Source: SABI01 sp963678555 (lineage in GTDB: Bacteria > Spirochaetota > Spirochaetia > Sphaerochaetales > Sphaerochaetaceae). Taken from it: DNA of 64,000 bases. The stretch spans positions 310,001 to 374,000 of the forward strand of contig CAXXJA010000002.1 of the NCBI GenBank assembly GCA_963678555.2, written 5' to 3'. The position numbers and the translations under genes were made by a program. Within the stretch, counting starts at the first letter, position 1. Each line of letters begins with the position of its first letter. The notes beneath the pieces are model-generated. The model ran no database searches, was not told where the DNA came from, and saw only the letters and a list, made by a program, of their open reading frames with translations. Shown here piece after piece: positions 8,794 through 16,124 of this stretch.

Positions 8794-9320
8794 AACACTA
8801 CGGGCTCACGCCCGTAGCATCTTTATTACAATTCAAGCTTCGCTTGCCCGCTGTCTTCTTGTCCCTGGTGCTCAATATAGTTCTGTATGATCTTTTCATT
8901 CACCCCGACTGTTGATACAAAGTACCCTATCGACCATATACCTTCGACGCCCCAGTACACCTTGTCTAAATGGGGAAACCTCTCTCTCAGTTTTTTTCCG
9001 GTGTTGGCTTTCAATATTCTCACTACATCACTCACCGGCATCTTCGGCGGTATCGATATCAACACATGCATGTGATCGACATCCGTGTTGATCTCGATTA
9101 TTTCTATCTCAGGATGGTATCTCGTTATCTGAAAGGCCACTTTCTTCAGATATTCGCCAACACCGCCTTTCAATATTTTTCGTCGGTATTTGGTCGATAC
9201 CACCAGATGGTATCGTGTGTAATACACTGCATGGGCCTGCTTCTTGAACTCCATGCCTTACTATATCACAATTTACAGCGGGTAGCCTCCATCCACAGGT
9301 TCATACCTGTGGGATTATCG
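8794..9320 (-). mobile_element. IS200/IS605-family element (tnpA only)
   Basis: The element carries one Y1 transposase gene and no tnpB. It is bounded by two imperfect-free hairpins rather than inverted repeats: CTACGGGC-TCAC-GCCCGTAG at 8798-8817 and CCACAGGT-TCAT-ACCTGTGG at 9293-9312, each with an 8-bp perfect stem and 4-base loop. Subterminal hairpins are how this family marks its ends for single-strand transposition. It interrupts an excisionase gene in the same orientation as that gene. Exact end bases are approximate. Confidence 0.8.
8826..9254 (-). CDS. tnpA: IS200/IS605 Y1 transposase TnpA
   Basis: The 142-residue product starts MEFKKQAHAVYYTRYHLVVS and carries the HUH motif in DVDHMHVLISIP (residues about 59-70) and the catalytic tyrosine in IIQNYIEHQGQ near residue 127. 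Length and both motifs match TnpA of IS200/IS605, an enzyme that excises and inserts single-stranded DNA using hairpin ends. The frame is intact and both hairpins are present, so the element could still move. No tnpB guide-RNA nuclease is encoded. Confidence 0.92.
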   Translation of the reverse strand: MEFKKQAHAVYYTRYHLVVSTKYRRKILKGGVGEYLKKVAFQITRYHPEIEIIEINTDVDHMHVLISIPPKMPVSDVVRILKANTGKKLRERFPHLDKVYWGVEGIWSIGYFVSTVGVNEKIIQNYIEHQGQEDSGQAKLEL

Positions 9321-9488
9321 GCTGACTAAAGAATCCAATCCTTTGGCTTGCGGTTTTTCTAACATCTATTAAGTACTCCTTCTCTATGGAACCAACCTGG
9401 GGAGCACTGGGCGAAACCCTAACAATGTTAGACCAACTATATCACTTCAGTGGTAAACTAGTCAACATATGTATAGTAAAAAGTAGAA

Positions 9489-10829
9489 TCATGCACTGAT
9501 GCTTTCTGGACTCATCATTTCATTGAAAACATCGCTTACTGCCTTTGATACCTGGTCCAGATGAGAACCCTGAGCATGATCAGCATAATGTGCTGCCATT
9601 GCCGGAGTCTTGTGGCCGGTAGCCAGTTGAACGGTCCTGAGCTCAATCTTATCAGCCAGATGAGTGGCATAGAAATGCCTCCAGGAGTGGAAACAGATAC
9701 CTCGATCAATCATGGCATCCCTGACCTTCTCCTGTTCGGCTATATCCTCCCGCTTATCAACCGGCAGCTTCATGGTGACATAGACTTTCGAAAGCCCTTT
9801 GTTGAGTACATCAATATTCATGGGTTTATCTTTCTCTGTTCCATAGAATATGAAGCCCTCATTCCCATAGCGACTGGTCTTCAGAAGATTCAGCAACTCT
9901 GTCTTTATCTGAGGGAGGAGGGGGACAACCCGCTCTTCTCCATTCTTTGGGGCCTTCAGGCCATCAGAGAAACTCCAGCTGTGACGAACCATGAGTTTAT
10001 CTCCCTGGATATCCTCTTTTCTCAGGGCTACTACTTCTCCAGCTCTGAGGCCAGTTGTCATAGCAAGAAGGTTGCCGACCCTTGATCGTTCATCATCCCA
10101 CCTGGAGGAAAATAGTTGCTGGACCTCTTCGGGATTGAGGATATCCCGTTTCTTCGAAGCTCCAGAAAATTTACGTAAGCCGATTGCAGGATTCACTTCC
10201 AGATCTCCCCGGTCGGCAGCCCAGCCGAAAGGAACGGTCCCGACAGTCACAATATTATTGATCGTTTTGGGAGCGAGCTCCTTGTCCTTGAGCTCCAGCT
10301 GAAAGAACTTGAGATCTTCTTTGGTGACATCCTTGAGCCTAGTCTCTGGAGCGAAATAGGATCTCCAGTGAGAAATTCTCTTTGATTGTTCATAGCAATG
10401 ACGTTTGCCGATACTCTGACCATAAGCATGTTTTTCTCGGACATAGGGAGAATTGTCGTAATCCCAGAACTCCTCAAGGAAGGGGATGAGCAGAATGGAC
10501 TATTCTTCCTCTTCCTGTGGAAGGGTAGCGTTTTCAGTGACAATCCCCTGATCAACCAAGATATCGACCAGGCGATCCTTCTGTTTGTCAGTGAGTTCCA
10601 TAGTAGAGAGATAGTAGAGAATAGTTTGAAATTGAAGCCGATTCTGGATTGTTGTCTTTTCCTGATCTCTTCCGGTGTACCCGTAGCGAAGCCATTCGTT
10701 GACTTTCACCAGGGCCTCGTTCCTGGAACGTTTACCAGTGCTGACCCCATGATCATAATTCTGGATCTCTTCATTCCAGAACTTCACGTAGAAGACCTTT
10801 CCCCTCATATACAAAGAAAACCGATGCAT
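9489..10829 (-). pseudogene. Tyrosine integrase interrupted by one in-frame TAG
   Basis: One continuous 447-codon frame runs from ATG 10829 (ribosome site GGAGG) to 9489, broken only by TAG at 10500-10502. The N-terminal part (MHRFSLYMRGKVFYVKFWNE) is an arm-binding domain. After the TAG comes the core-binding domain (FLEEFWDYDNSPYVREKHAY). The catalytic domain has TTGLRAGEVVAL (Arg I), HSWRHFYATHL (His-x-x-Arg), GHKTPAMAAHYADH (His and Tyr nucleophile). Unless the TAG is read through, the product is split after residue 109; an internal start could still give a catalytic fragment. It lies 117 bases from the 3' end of tRNA-fMet, the probable attachment site. Confidence 0.85.
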
Positions 10830-10909
10830 CCAAATCCTCCAGTCTGTGCTGTCTAGGTGACAGTACAGGTGTCAGTTATTTTGGTTACACCGGCTCTTCC
10901 GGGAGCAAC

Positions 10910-10931
10910 GTTCTGTAAATCCTTACAGAAC
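10910..10931. repeat. Perfect inverted repeat between integrase and tRNA-fMet
   Basis: GTTCTGTAA-ATCC-TTACAGAAC is a perfect 9-bp inverted repeat 15 bases beyond the 3' end of tRNA-fMet. No T-tract follows on the minus strand, so it is not an obvious terminator. Its place suggests an integrase or excisionase binding site near the attachment core, which is inference. Confidence 0.5.
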
Positions 10932-10945
10932 AAGAAATAAATCTA

Positions 10946-11018
10946 TAGCAGGGACAGGACTCGAACCTGCGACCTCCGGGTTATGAGCCCGACGAGCTGC
11001 CAACTGCTCTACCCTGCG
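10946..11018 (-). tRNA. Initiator tRNA-Met (CAT)
   Basis: The 73-base minus-strand sequence folds as a tRNA with anticodon loop CTCATAA. Initiator features are visible: three G-C pairs in the anticodon stem (GGG/CCC) and no pair at positions 1-72, where C1 faces U72. The 3' CCA is not encoded. A TTGACT/TATAGT promoter with 17-base spacing precedes it. Gene ends are read from the acceptor stem CGCAGGG/CCCTGCT. Confidence 0.93.
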
Positions 11019-11030
11019 TCGACAAGAGGT

Positions 11031-11059
11031 ACTATAGCGAAGTGCAGATAAAGAGTCAA
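11031..11059 (-). promoter_or_regulatory. Sigma-70 promoter of tRNA-fMet
   Basis: On the minus strand TTGACT (11054-11059), 17 bases, TATAGT (11031-11036) precede the tRNA 5' end by 12 bases. Confidence 0.85.
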
Positions 11060-11093
11060 TGGATGCGTGAAAAATACGTAAAAAAGGTTGGTT

Positions 11094-11110
11094 TGTGACA
11101 AAATGACACA
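11094..11110. promoter_or_regulatory. Upstream palindrome 1 of hsp20, possible activator site
   Basis: TGTGACA-AAA-TGACACA is a near-perfect palindrome. It shares 13 of 17 bases with the site at 11189-11205. Together they look like enhancer sites for a sigma-54 activator of the hsp20 promoter. Confidence 0.5.
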
Positions 11111-11188
11111 CTCTCTCCCTGTCTGCAAAAAAGTATCATATGTTTCTTGTGTAGAATGGACACAGAGGGCAAGGAGCGAGAAGGTTAG

Positions 11189-11205
11189 TGTGTCAAAAAG
11201 TTACA
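11189..11205. promoter_or_regulatory. Upstream palindrome 2 of hsp20, possible activator site
   Basis: TGTGTCA-AAA-AGTTACA matches the 11094 site at 13 of 17 positions and keeps the TGT-N11-ACA frame. It lies about 125 bases upstream of the sigma-54 promoter, a usual enhancer distance. The two sites are 95 bases apart. Confidence 0.5.
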
Positions 11206-11313
11206 TTATATTAGGGTGTTAGCGGGTTGGATAGTGATTGAAGTCGATGTCTAGCTTTATGTAAAACATTGCTATAAAACAACATAAAAATTTTTATGAA
11301 AAATATTCTCTAT

Positions 11314-11331
11314 TTGGCACGGTGTCTGCAT
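11314..11331 (+). promoter_or_regulatory. Sigma-54 type (-24/-12) promoter of hsp20
   Basis: TTGGCACGGTGTCTGCAT matches the consensus YTGGCACGRNNNTTGCW at all but one fixed base. GG at 11316-11317 and GC at 11328-11329 have the required 12-base spacing. Predicted transcription start is near 11341, 53 bases before the hsp20 ATG. Confidence 0.8.
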
Positions 11332-11340
11332 ATTGCTTTA

Positions 11341-11356
11341 TGTCCTGATAAGGACA
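11341..11356 (+). promoter_or_regulatory. 5'-end stem-loop of the hsp20 transcript
   Basis: TGTCCT-GATA-AGGACA is a perfect 6-bp stem with a 4-base loop that begins at the predicted transcription start. It could protect the message 5' end or act in regulation; nothing more can be said from sequence. Confidence 0.5.
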
Positions 11357-11393
11357 GTGAAACAAAACACAATAAGTTATACGGAGGTGTAAT

Positions 11394-11834
11394 ATGAGAT
11401 ACGTAGTAAGAAGAACCCCATCAACAGGTAACGTCGTGAGAAACTTCGATTCATTGTTCGACAGTTTCTGGAACAACTGGGGCGTGCCCCAGACAAAGAG
11501 TCCTTCAGTAGATATCTGGGAAGATGAGAACTCCTATGTGCTTGAAGCAGAACTGCCCGGATACAGTGAGAAGGAAATTGATGTGCATGTGGACAAGCAC
11601 GTTCTGAAGATCTCTTCCATCAATGAAGTTGAGAAAGAAGAGAAGGAGGAGAGTGTTTCCCCCAACTACCTGATTCGCGAACGCTACTGCAGTTCCTTTG
11701 AACGGTCCTTCACGCTCCCCGACGGAGTAGATGAAGAGAACATTGGAGGAGAATTCAAGAATGGTATTCTCAAGCTTACCATTCCCAAGGTTCCTGCATC
11801 ACAGCCGAAGAAGATTGATGTGAAATTATCATAA
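11394..11834 (+). CDS. Small heat-shock protein Hsp20
   Basis: The 146-residue product starts MRYVVRRTPSTGNVVRNFDS after GGAGG. Residues ~38-140 form an alpha-crystallin domain (SPSVDIWEDENSYVLEAELP, then GEFKNGILKLTIPK), with the conserved GxLxLxxPK-like end. Such proteins are ATP-independent holdase chaperones that keep unfolding proteins soluble. A sigma-54 promoter with paired upstream palindromes precedes it, an unusual control for hsp20. A strong terminator follows, so the gene stands alone. Confidence 0.92.
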   Translation: MRYVVRRTPSTGNVVRNFDSLFDSFWNNWGVPQTKSPSVDIWEDENSYVLEAELPGYSEKEIDVHVDKHVLKISSINEVEKEEKEESVSPNYLIRERYCSSFERSFTLPDGVDEENIGGEFKNGILKLTIPKVPASQPKKIDVKLS

Positions 11835-11879
11835 GGAGAATATCCTGCGACCAACCTGATACACATCAGTTGAAGTAAG

Positions 11880-11904
11880 AGGACGCCTTTTCGGCGTCCT
11901 TTTG
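11880..11904 (+). terminator. Terminator after hsp20
   Basis: AGGACGCC, short loop, GGCGTCCT forms a perfect 8-bp stem followed by TTTT. It lies about 45 bases after the stop codon. Confidence 0.88.
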
Positions 11905-12026
11905 CTGATGTCCCCTTACCTTTTCATAGAGAAGTAGTATACTGAGGTATCGAGGTCCTGAGGCAGTTTCACTATGAACGTCTATTCATGAGTTTTTCCG
12001 GAATATCCATTGCTTTTCAGAGTGAA

Positions 12027-12065
12027 TTGAGTATATTTGGGTTATTGCTATCAAGAATCATTCTT
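12027..12065 (+). promoter_or_regulatory. Encapsulin operon promoter with Fur/PerR-like operator
   Basis: TTGAGT (12027-12032), 16 bases, TATCAA (12049-12054) form a weak sigma-70 promoter. AAGAAT-C-ATTCTT at 12053-12065 is a perfect 6-1-6 inverted repeat that overlaps the -10 end and the start point. The NATNATNN-type symmetry resembles Fur and PerR boxes, so iron or peroxide control of the operon is inferred. The regulator itself is not in the window. Confidence 0.6.
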
Positions 12066-12079
12066 AATTAGGAGGAATT

Positions 12080-12424
12080 ATGGCATATACAGAACCGTAT
12101 GAAGTGCTTGATGAGAAATCGAGAGAGATATCACGGGCGATCACAAGCCTGAGAGAGGAACTCGAAGCTGTTGACTGGTACAACCAGCGTGTTGCAGCCA
12201 GTTCAGATCAGTCGCTGCGTGAGGTGATGGCCCATAACAGAGATGAAGAAATCGAGCATGCGTGCATGACAATTGAGTGGCTCAGAAGGAACATGGCCGG
12301 ATGGGATGAAGAACTCAAGACGTATCTTTTCACCGAAGGTTCCCTCCTCGACGCTGAAGAGTCAGGCGAGGGCGGCAGTCCGACTTCCACCGGCTCGTTA
12401 TCGATCGGTTCCATGAAGAAGTAA
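12080..12424 (+). CDS. Encapsulated ferritin (EncFtn) cargo protein
   Basis: The 114-residue product follows a strong AGGAGG site. It has the two-helix ferritin-like fold: ITSLREELEAVDWYNQRVAA and AHNRDEEIEHACMTIEWLRR. By motif alignment the ferroxidase residues are E27, E57 and H60, with W33 and Y34 nearby, as in the known EncFtn family. After an acidic/glycine linker the C-terminus ends GSLSIGSMKK, an encapsulin cargo-loading peptide. The protein oxidises Fe(II) for storage as mineral inside the shell made by the next gene, 13 bases downstream. Confidence 0.93.
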   Translation: MAYTEPYEVLDEKSREISRAITSLREELEAVDWYNQRVAASSDQSLREVMAHNRDEEIEHACMTIEWLRRNMAGWDEELKTYLFTEGSLLDAEESGEGGSPTSTGSLSIGSMKK

Positions 12425-12437
12425 TCGGAGGTTACCT

Positions 12438-13229
12438 ATGGATATTCTTAAAAAAGAACTTGCACCGCTGTCAACAAATGTGTGGCAGGAGATAGAGAGT
12501 CGGGCAGCAGAAGTGCTTCTCTCCCGTCTATCAGCCAGAAGAGCCATTCATGTGGACGGTCCGAAAGGTTGGTCCTACACCAGCATATCTGAAGGGAGAC
12601 TAGACCTTTCAGGTGAGAACGGGGAAGTGAGAACCGGTGTGTACCGCGTCTCCCCTCTCACAGAGGCGAGAGTCTCATTCACCCTTAACCGCTGGGAACT
12701 CGACAATCTCAGCAGAGGAGCACGCGATATCGACCTGGGTCCGCTCGAGGCGGCCGCAGCGAAGATTGCGGATTTTGAAGAACAGGCAATTTACTCAGGA
12801 TACTCTTCAGGTGGGATAGTAGGAATGCAGAAGGCGGCCTCTAATGAAGCAGTCCCCTTCGGCAATGATTCTTCGTCCATCATGGAAGGAGTCACCAAGG
12901 CTCTGATTACACTCCAGAAGCAGAGTGTTGAAGGCCCGTTCTCCCTCATCGTAGGGGAAGAGGCCTATCTCCGGCTATCCAGGGAAGTGGGTGGTTTTCC
13001 GCTCTCCGAACGGATAGAGCGTCTCATTGGAGGAAAGGTCATTCAATCCCTTTCTCTTGACGGTGCGATGTTGATACCTCAGGACAATGACAACCTTGAA
13101 CTGACAATAGGTCAGGATTTCTCACTCGGATATGAGTCTCACACCTCGAAGGAAGTGACACTGTTTATCACAGAATCCTTCATTTTCCGGGTAATAGACC
13201 CCACTCTCATCGTTCCCTTCTCTCTGTAG
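12438..13229 (+). CDS. Encapsulin shell protein, family 1
   Basis: The 263-residue product starts MDILKKELAPLSTNVWQEIE after GGAGG. Length and the segments RSAAEVL-like N-arm, GGIVGMQKAASNEAVPFG and C-terminal ESFIFRVIDPTLIVPFSL match HK97-fold encapsulins of about 265 residues that build T=1 shells. An upstream EncFtn with a matching cargo peptide shows that the compartment is an iron store. Its likely role is protection against iron-driven oxidative damage. A terminator at 13253 ends the operon. Confidence 0.93.
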   Translation: MDILKKELAPLSTNVWQEIESRAAEVLLSRLSARRAIHVDGPKGWSYTSISEGRLDLSGENGEVRTGVYRVSPLTEARVSFTLNRWELDNLSRGARDIDLGPLEAAAAKIADFEEQAIYSGYSSGGIVGMQKAASNEAVPFGNDSSSIMEGVTKALITLQKQSVEGPFSLIVGEEAYLRLSREVGGFPLSERIERLIGGKVIQSLSLDGAMLIPQDNDNLELTIGQDFSLGYESHTSKEVTLFITESFIFRVIDPTLIVPFSL

Positions 13230-13252
13230 AGGAATACTAACAGATCATACGG

Positions 13253-13280
13253 CAGCACCTCAGAAACGAGGTGCTGTTTT
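13253..13280 (+). terminator. Terminator after the encapsulin gene
   Basis: CAGCACCTC, loop AGAAAC, GAGGTGCTG forms a perfect 9-bp stem followed by TTTT. Confidence 0.88.
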
Positions 13281-13331
13281 GTCGAGTGCCTATATTGCTA
13301 TGAAGTTCTTTTTTCATTAGAGTGTCGCTAT

Positions 13332-14708
13332 ATGGGTAAAGCATCAGAACACAAGATGGGGAAAGCGCCGATCGTGCCTCTCCTGTTCTCTATGGGTGTG
13401 CCTATCATGATTTCCATGATGGTGCAGGCTCTCTATAATGTCGTCGACTCGATCTTTATATCACGGACTGGGGAAGCGGCACTGACCGCAGTCTCCCTGA
13501 TCTTCCCTATACAGATCATCATCATCGCCTTTGCAGTCGGTACTGCAGTGGGCATGAATGCGCTGCTGTCCCGACGACTGGGGGAGGGGAGAGCTGATCA
13601 GGCAAGTGATGTGGCGATGACCGGGATCGTCCTGGCGTTCGCTCTGGGAGTGATCATGGCTCTGTTCGGTGTGACGCTGCCTCTCTGGTTCATTCCGATG
13701 TTCACGAAGGATGCAGCTATCGTCTCCATGGGGAACACCTATGTGCTGATCATCACGATCTTCTCGTTCAGTGTCTTCGGTCAGCTGATGGTGGAGAGAA
13801 TCATGCAGGGCAGTGGTGATACGATCACCCCCATGTTCACTCAGATCCTCGGTGCCGTGATAAACATCGTCCTTGATCCCATTCTGATCTTCGGGTATCT
13901 CGGGTTCCCCGCTCTCGGCGTCAGAGGGGCCGCCATTGCGACTGTGACAGCACAGCTGATAGCCTTCTCTCTCGGCTTCATCCTCCTTAAGAAACGGTCG
14001 AAGATCATCACGATTGCGTTCAGGAAATTCACCTTCACCTGGAGAATTGTCAAGGATATCTATCAGGTGGGATTCTCCAGCATTATCATGCAGTCTATCG
14101 GGTCGCTGATGAGTGTCGGCATGAATGCGATCATGATCACCTTCAGTTCCACAGCAGTGGCCTTCTTCGGTGTCTACTTCAGGCTGCAGAGTTTCATCTT
14201 CATGCCTATCTTCGGTCTTGTCACTGCCATGATCAGTATCGTCGCGTTCAACTACGGGGCACGGCAGAAAGAGCGGATCCTCGACACGGTACGGGTCACG
14301 GCTTTCATAGCGGTAGGTATCATGAGCGCAGGGACTCTTCTGTTCTTCTTCGGAGCCAGGCAGCTACTCGGACTCTTTGATGCCTCCCCCGAGCTCCTGG
14401 CGATCGGGGTTCCCGCGATGCGGATCATCAGCTTCCACTTTCCGGTCGCCGCGGTTGCCATCACCCTGAGCGTGTCCTTCCAGGGACTCGGCAAGGGGAT
14501 GTATTCACTTGCCATATCAGTCATACGGCAGCTCGGAGTTCTCCTCCCTGCGGCCTACATTCTCTCAAGTGTCTGGGGACTGCATGCCACCTGGTATGCG
14601 TTCATTCTCAGTGAGATGGCTTCCATCACTACGGGGATTCTCTTCTTCAGAAGGATCTACCGGCAGAGAATACTTCCCCTGTCAGAGCTTCCCGCCGTAT
14701 CCCGTTAG
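13332..14708 (+). CDS. MATE-family efflux transporter
   Basis: The 458-residue protein has twelve hydrophobic segments in two similar halves. The first helices read VPLLFSMGVPIMISMMVQAL and YNVVDSIFISRTGEAALTAV, the usual MATE entry motif, with a matching second half starting VGFSSIIMQSIGSLMSVGMN. MATE proteins export organic cations, drugs or metabolites in exchange for Na+ or H+. The gene stands alone between the encapsulin terminator and a convergent cupin gene. Substrate is unknown. Confidence 0.9.
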   Translation: MGKASEHKMGKAPIVPLLFSMGVPIMISMMVQALYNVVDSIFISRTGEAALTAVSLIFPIQIIIIAFAVGTAVGMNALLSRRLGEGRADQASDVAMTGIVLAFALGVIMALFGVTLPLWFIPMFTKDAAIVSMGNTYVLIITIFSFSVFGQLMVERIMQGSGDTITPMFTQILGAVINIVLDPILIFGYLGFPALGVRGAAIATVTAQLIAFSLGFILLKKRSKIITIAFRKFTFTWRIVKDIYQVGFSSIIMQSIGSLMSVGMNAIMITFSSTAVAFFGVYFRLQSFIFMPIFGLVTAMISIVAFNYGARQKERILDTVRVTAFIAVGIMSAGTLLFFFGARQLLGLFDASPELLAIGVPAMRIISFHFPVAAVAITLSVSFQGLGKGMYSLAISVIRQLGVLLPAAYILSSVWGLHATWYAFILSEMASITTGILFFRRIYRQRILPLSELPAVSR

Positions 14709-14742
14709 AAGGTACACAGGATACGGAAGAAGGATAGGGCGA

Positions 14743-15087
14743 TTAGTCGAACAGGATGACAGCGACGAACACGAGAGGCTCGTCCCATTCGTTACGGATA
14801 GAGTGCCCTGCACCGCCGCCGGTGATCACAAGGTCTCCTGCCTCCACTTCCTTTTCGCCGTCGGCTTCAGTCACGATACCCCTTCCTGACTGTATCAGGT
14901 AGTATTCGGTCTCTCCGACATGGTCATGGTAGCCGATTGAACAGCCCTTGCCCACCGTGAAGGTGGAGAACAGACGCCCGTGAGGGACCTCGTCCCTGCT
15001 CAGATGGTGAACCGCCGTGATGACCCCGGCTCCGCCTCTCATCCCTTCAGCTTTCACCTGTTCCATATCCGTACTCTTTCGAATCAT
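14743..15087 (-). CDS. Single-domain cupin protein
   Basis: The start at 15087 (MIRKSTDMEQVKAEG) is favoured because AGGAAGG lies just upstream; the ATG at 15102 has no ribosome site. The product has both cupin motifs: GYHDHVGETEYYLIQSGRG with metal-binding His and Glu, and GDLVITGGGAGHSIRNEWDE with the last His. Small cupins bind a metal and may be isomerases, oxygenases or sensors. Context gives no substrate. Confidence 0.85.
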   Translation of the reverse strand: MIRKSTDMEQVKAEGMRGGAGVITAVHHLSRDEVPHGRLFSTFTVGKGCSIGYHDHVGETEYYLIQSGRGIVTEADGEKEVEAGDLVITGGGAGHSIRNEWDEPLVFVAVILFD

Positions 15088-15275
15088 AGTTTCCTTCCTC
15101 ATGATATAATGTGATCACAAGTATACAGAATCTTGTCGATCAATACAAACCTCACATTATTGTAAAAAAAAATGAAACTTGGTACTCTAATGCAATCACG
15201 TTTGAATGGTTTTTCACAACTGATTGTATTGAACCTGATTCTGTGATCACTTCATACCATGAATGGGAGTATGTG

Positions 15276-16124
15276 ATGTTCACGATTTTAGATAAGAAGA
15301 GACTTTCTCAGGAAGTGTTCCGTATGGAGATCAAGGCTCCGAAGATCGCAAGGAACAGGAAGGCGGGACAGTTTGTCATTCTCCAGCACGGCGGTGATTA
15401 TGCCGAGAGAATCCCTCTCACAATAGCAGATGCAGACCCTGAGAAGGGATCGATCACGATAGTGTTCCAGGCGGTAGGCGAAGCGACCCATTACTTCGCG
15501 ACGCTGGAGGCGGGTGATTCGATCCAGAATGTGCTCGGTCCCCTCGGACAGCCGACCCATATCGAGAAATTCGGGAAGGTCATCTGTGTCGGCGGTGGAG
15601 TCGGAGTCGCTCCCATGCACCCTATCGCCCAGGCGATGAAGGCTGCCGGTAATGAAGTCACCATTATTATCGGTGCCCGTACGAAGGAGCTTGTCATACT
15701 CGAGGATGAGATGCGGAAGATAACCGATGACGTGGTTGTTGTCACGGACGATGGTTCGTATGGGCGCAAGGCTCTGGTAACCGAACCGCTCAAGGAGATC
15801 ATGCAGAAGGAACAGGTCGACATGGTGGTGGCTATCGGTCCACCGGTCATGATGAAGTTCTGTACCCTTACCACCAGGGAATTTGATGTTCCCACCGTTG
15901 CTTCGCTCAATACCATCATGATAGACGGGACCGGTATGTGTGGAGGCTGTCGGGTGAGCGTCGGAGGAGAGACAAAGTTCGTCTGTGTAGACGGACCTGA
16001 ATTTGATGCTCACAAGGTCGACTGGGATAACCTTCTCCTGCGCCTTGGAACCTATAAGCCGCAGGAAGCAGATGCCCATCATCGCTGTCATATCGGTCTT
16101 GATATAAAGGAGGGTGATGCCTGA
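15276..16124 (+). CDS. nfnA: NADH-dependent ferredoxin:NADP+ oxidoreductase subunit A (NfnA)
   Basis: The start at 15276 (MFTILDKKRLSQEVFRMEIK) is chosen over the 55-residue 5' extension because it follows GGGAG and matches the family N-terminus. The 282-residue product has an FAD domain (AERIPLTIADADPEKGSITI), a nucleotide site (VCVGGGVGVAPMHPIAQAM with ICVGGG at the core) and a C-terminal [2Fe-2S] cysteine set in GTGMCGGCRVSVGGETKFVC. Its stop overlaps the nfnB start, so the two form the bifurcating NfnAB complex that balances NADH, NADPH and ferredoxin. The same fold occurs in dihydroorotate dehydrogenase and sulfide dehydrogenase subunits, which is the alternative name. Confidence 0.85.
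   Translation: MFTILDKKRLSQEVFRMEIKAPKIARNRKAGQFVILQHGGDYAERIPLTIADADPEKGSITIVFQAVGEATHYFATLEAGDSIQNVLGPLGQPTHIEKFGKVICVGGGVGVAPMHPIAQAMKAAGNEVTIIIGARTKELVILEDEMRKITDDVVVVTDDGSYGRKALVTEPLKEIMQKEQVDMVVAIGPPVMMKFCTLTTREFDVPTVASLNTIMIDGTGMCGGCRVSVGGETKFVCVDGPEFDAHKVDWDNLLLRLGTYKPQEADAHHRCHIGLDIKEGDA

Larger units (their letters stand above)
8618..9365 (-). pseudogene. Excisionase/HTH gene split by an IS200/IS605 element
   Basis: The C-terminal part (8618-8785) reads LQPLLTYKEAADILAVKPQT, then LRQWVSAKRIPYVKIGAAVR and FSPDQLEDFI, a typical MerR/HTH_17 excisionase DNA-binding domain that has no start codon of its own. The N-terminal part starts at ATG 9365 after AGAAGGAG and reads MLEKPQAKGLDSLVSR before a stop. 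The two halves are separated by a transposable element with terminal hairpins (8798-8817 and 9293-9312). The gene would control excision of the element with the adjacent integrase. It is disrupted. Confidence 0.75.

Noticed and set aside
4945..10502. TAG recoded as Gln as the active genetic code of this region
   Set aside because: Nearby genes end in TAG at natural positions, and the host uses TAG as a stop for encapsulin and MATE genes. Kept only as a weak alternative to decay.
1..11018. A second copy of the tRNA-fMet 3' end as the distal attachment site of the prophage
   Set aside because: No match to the tRNA end was found by eye upstream to base 1. The distal site may have been lost or be outside the window.
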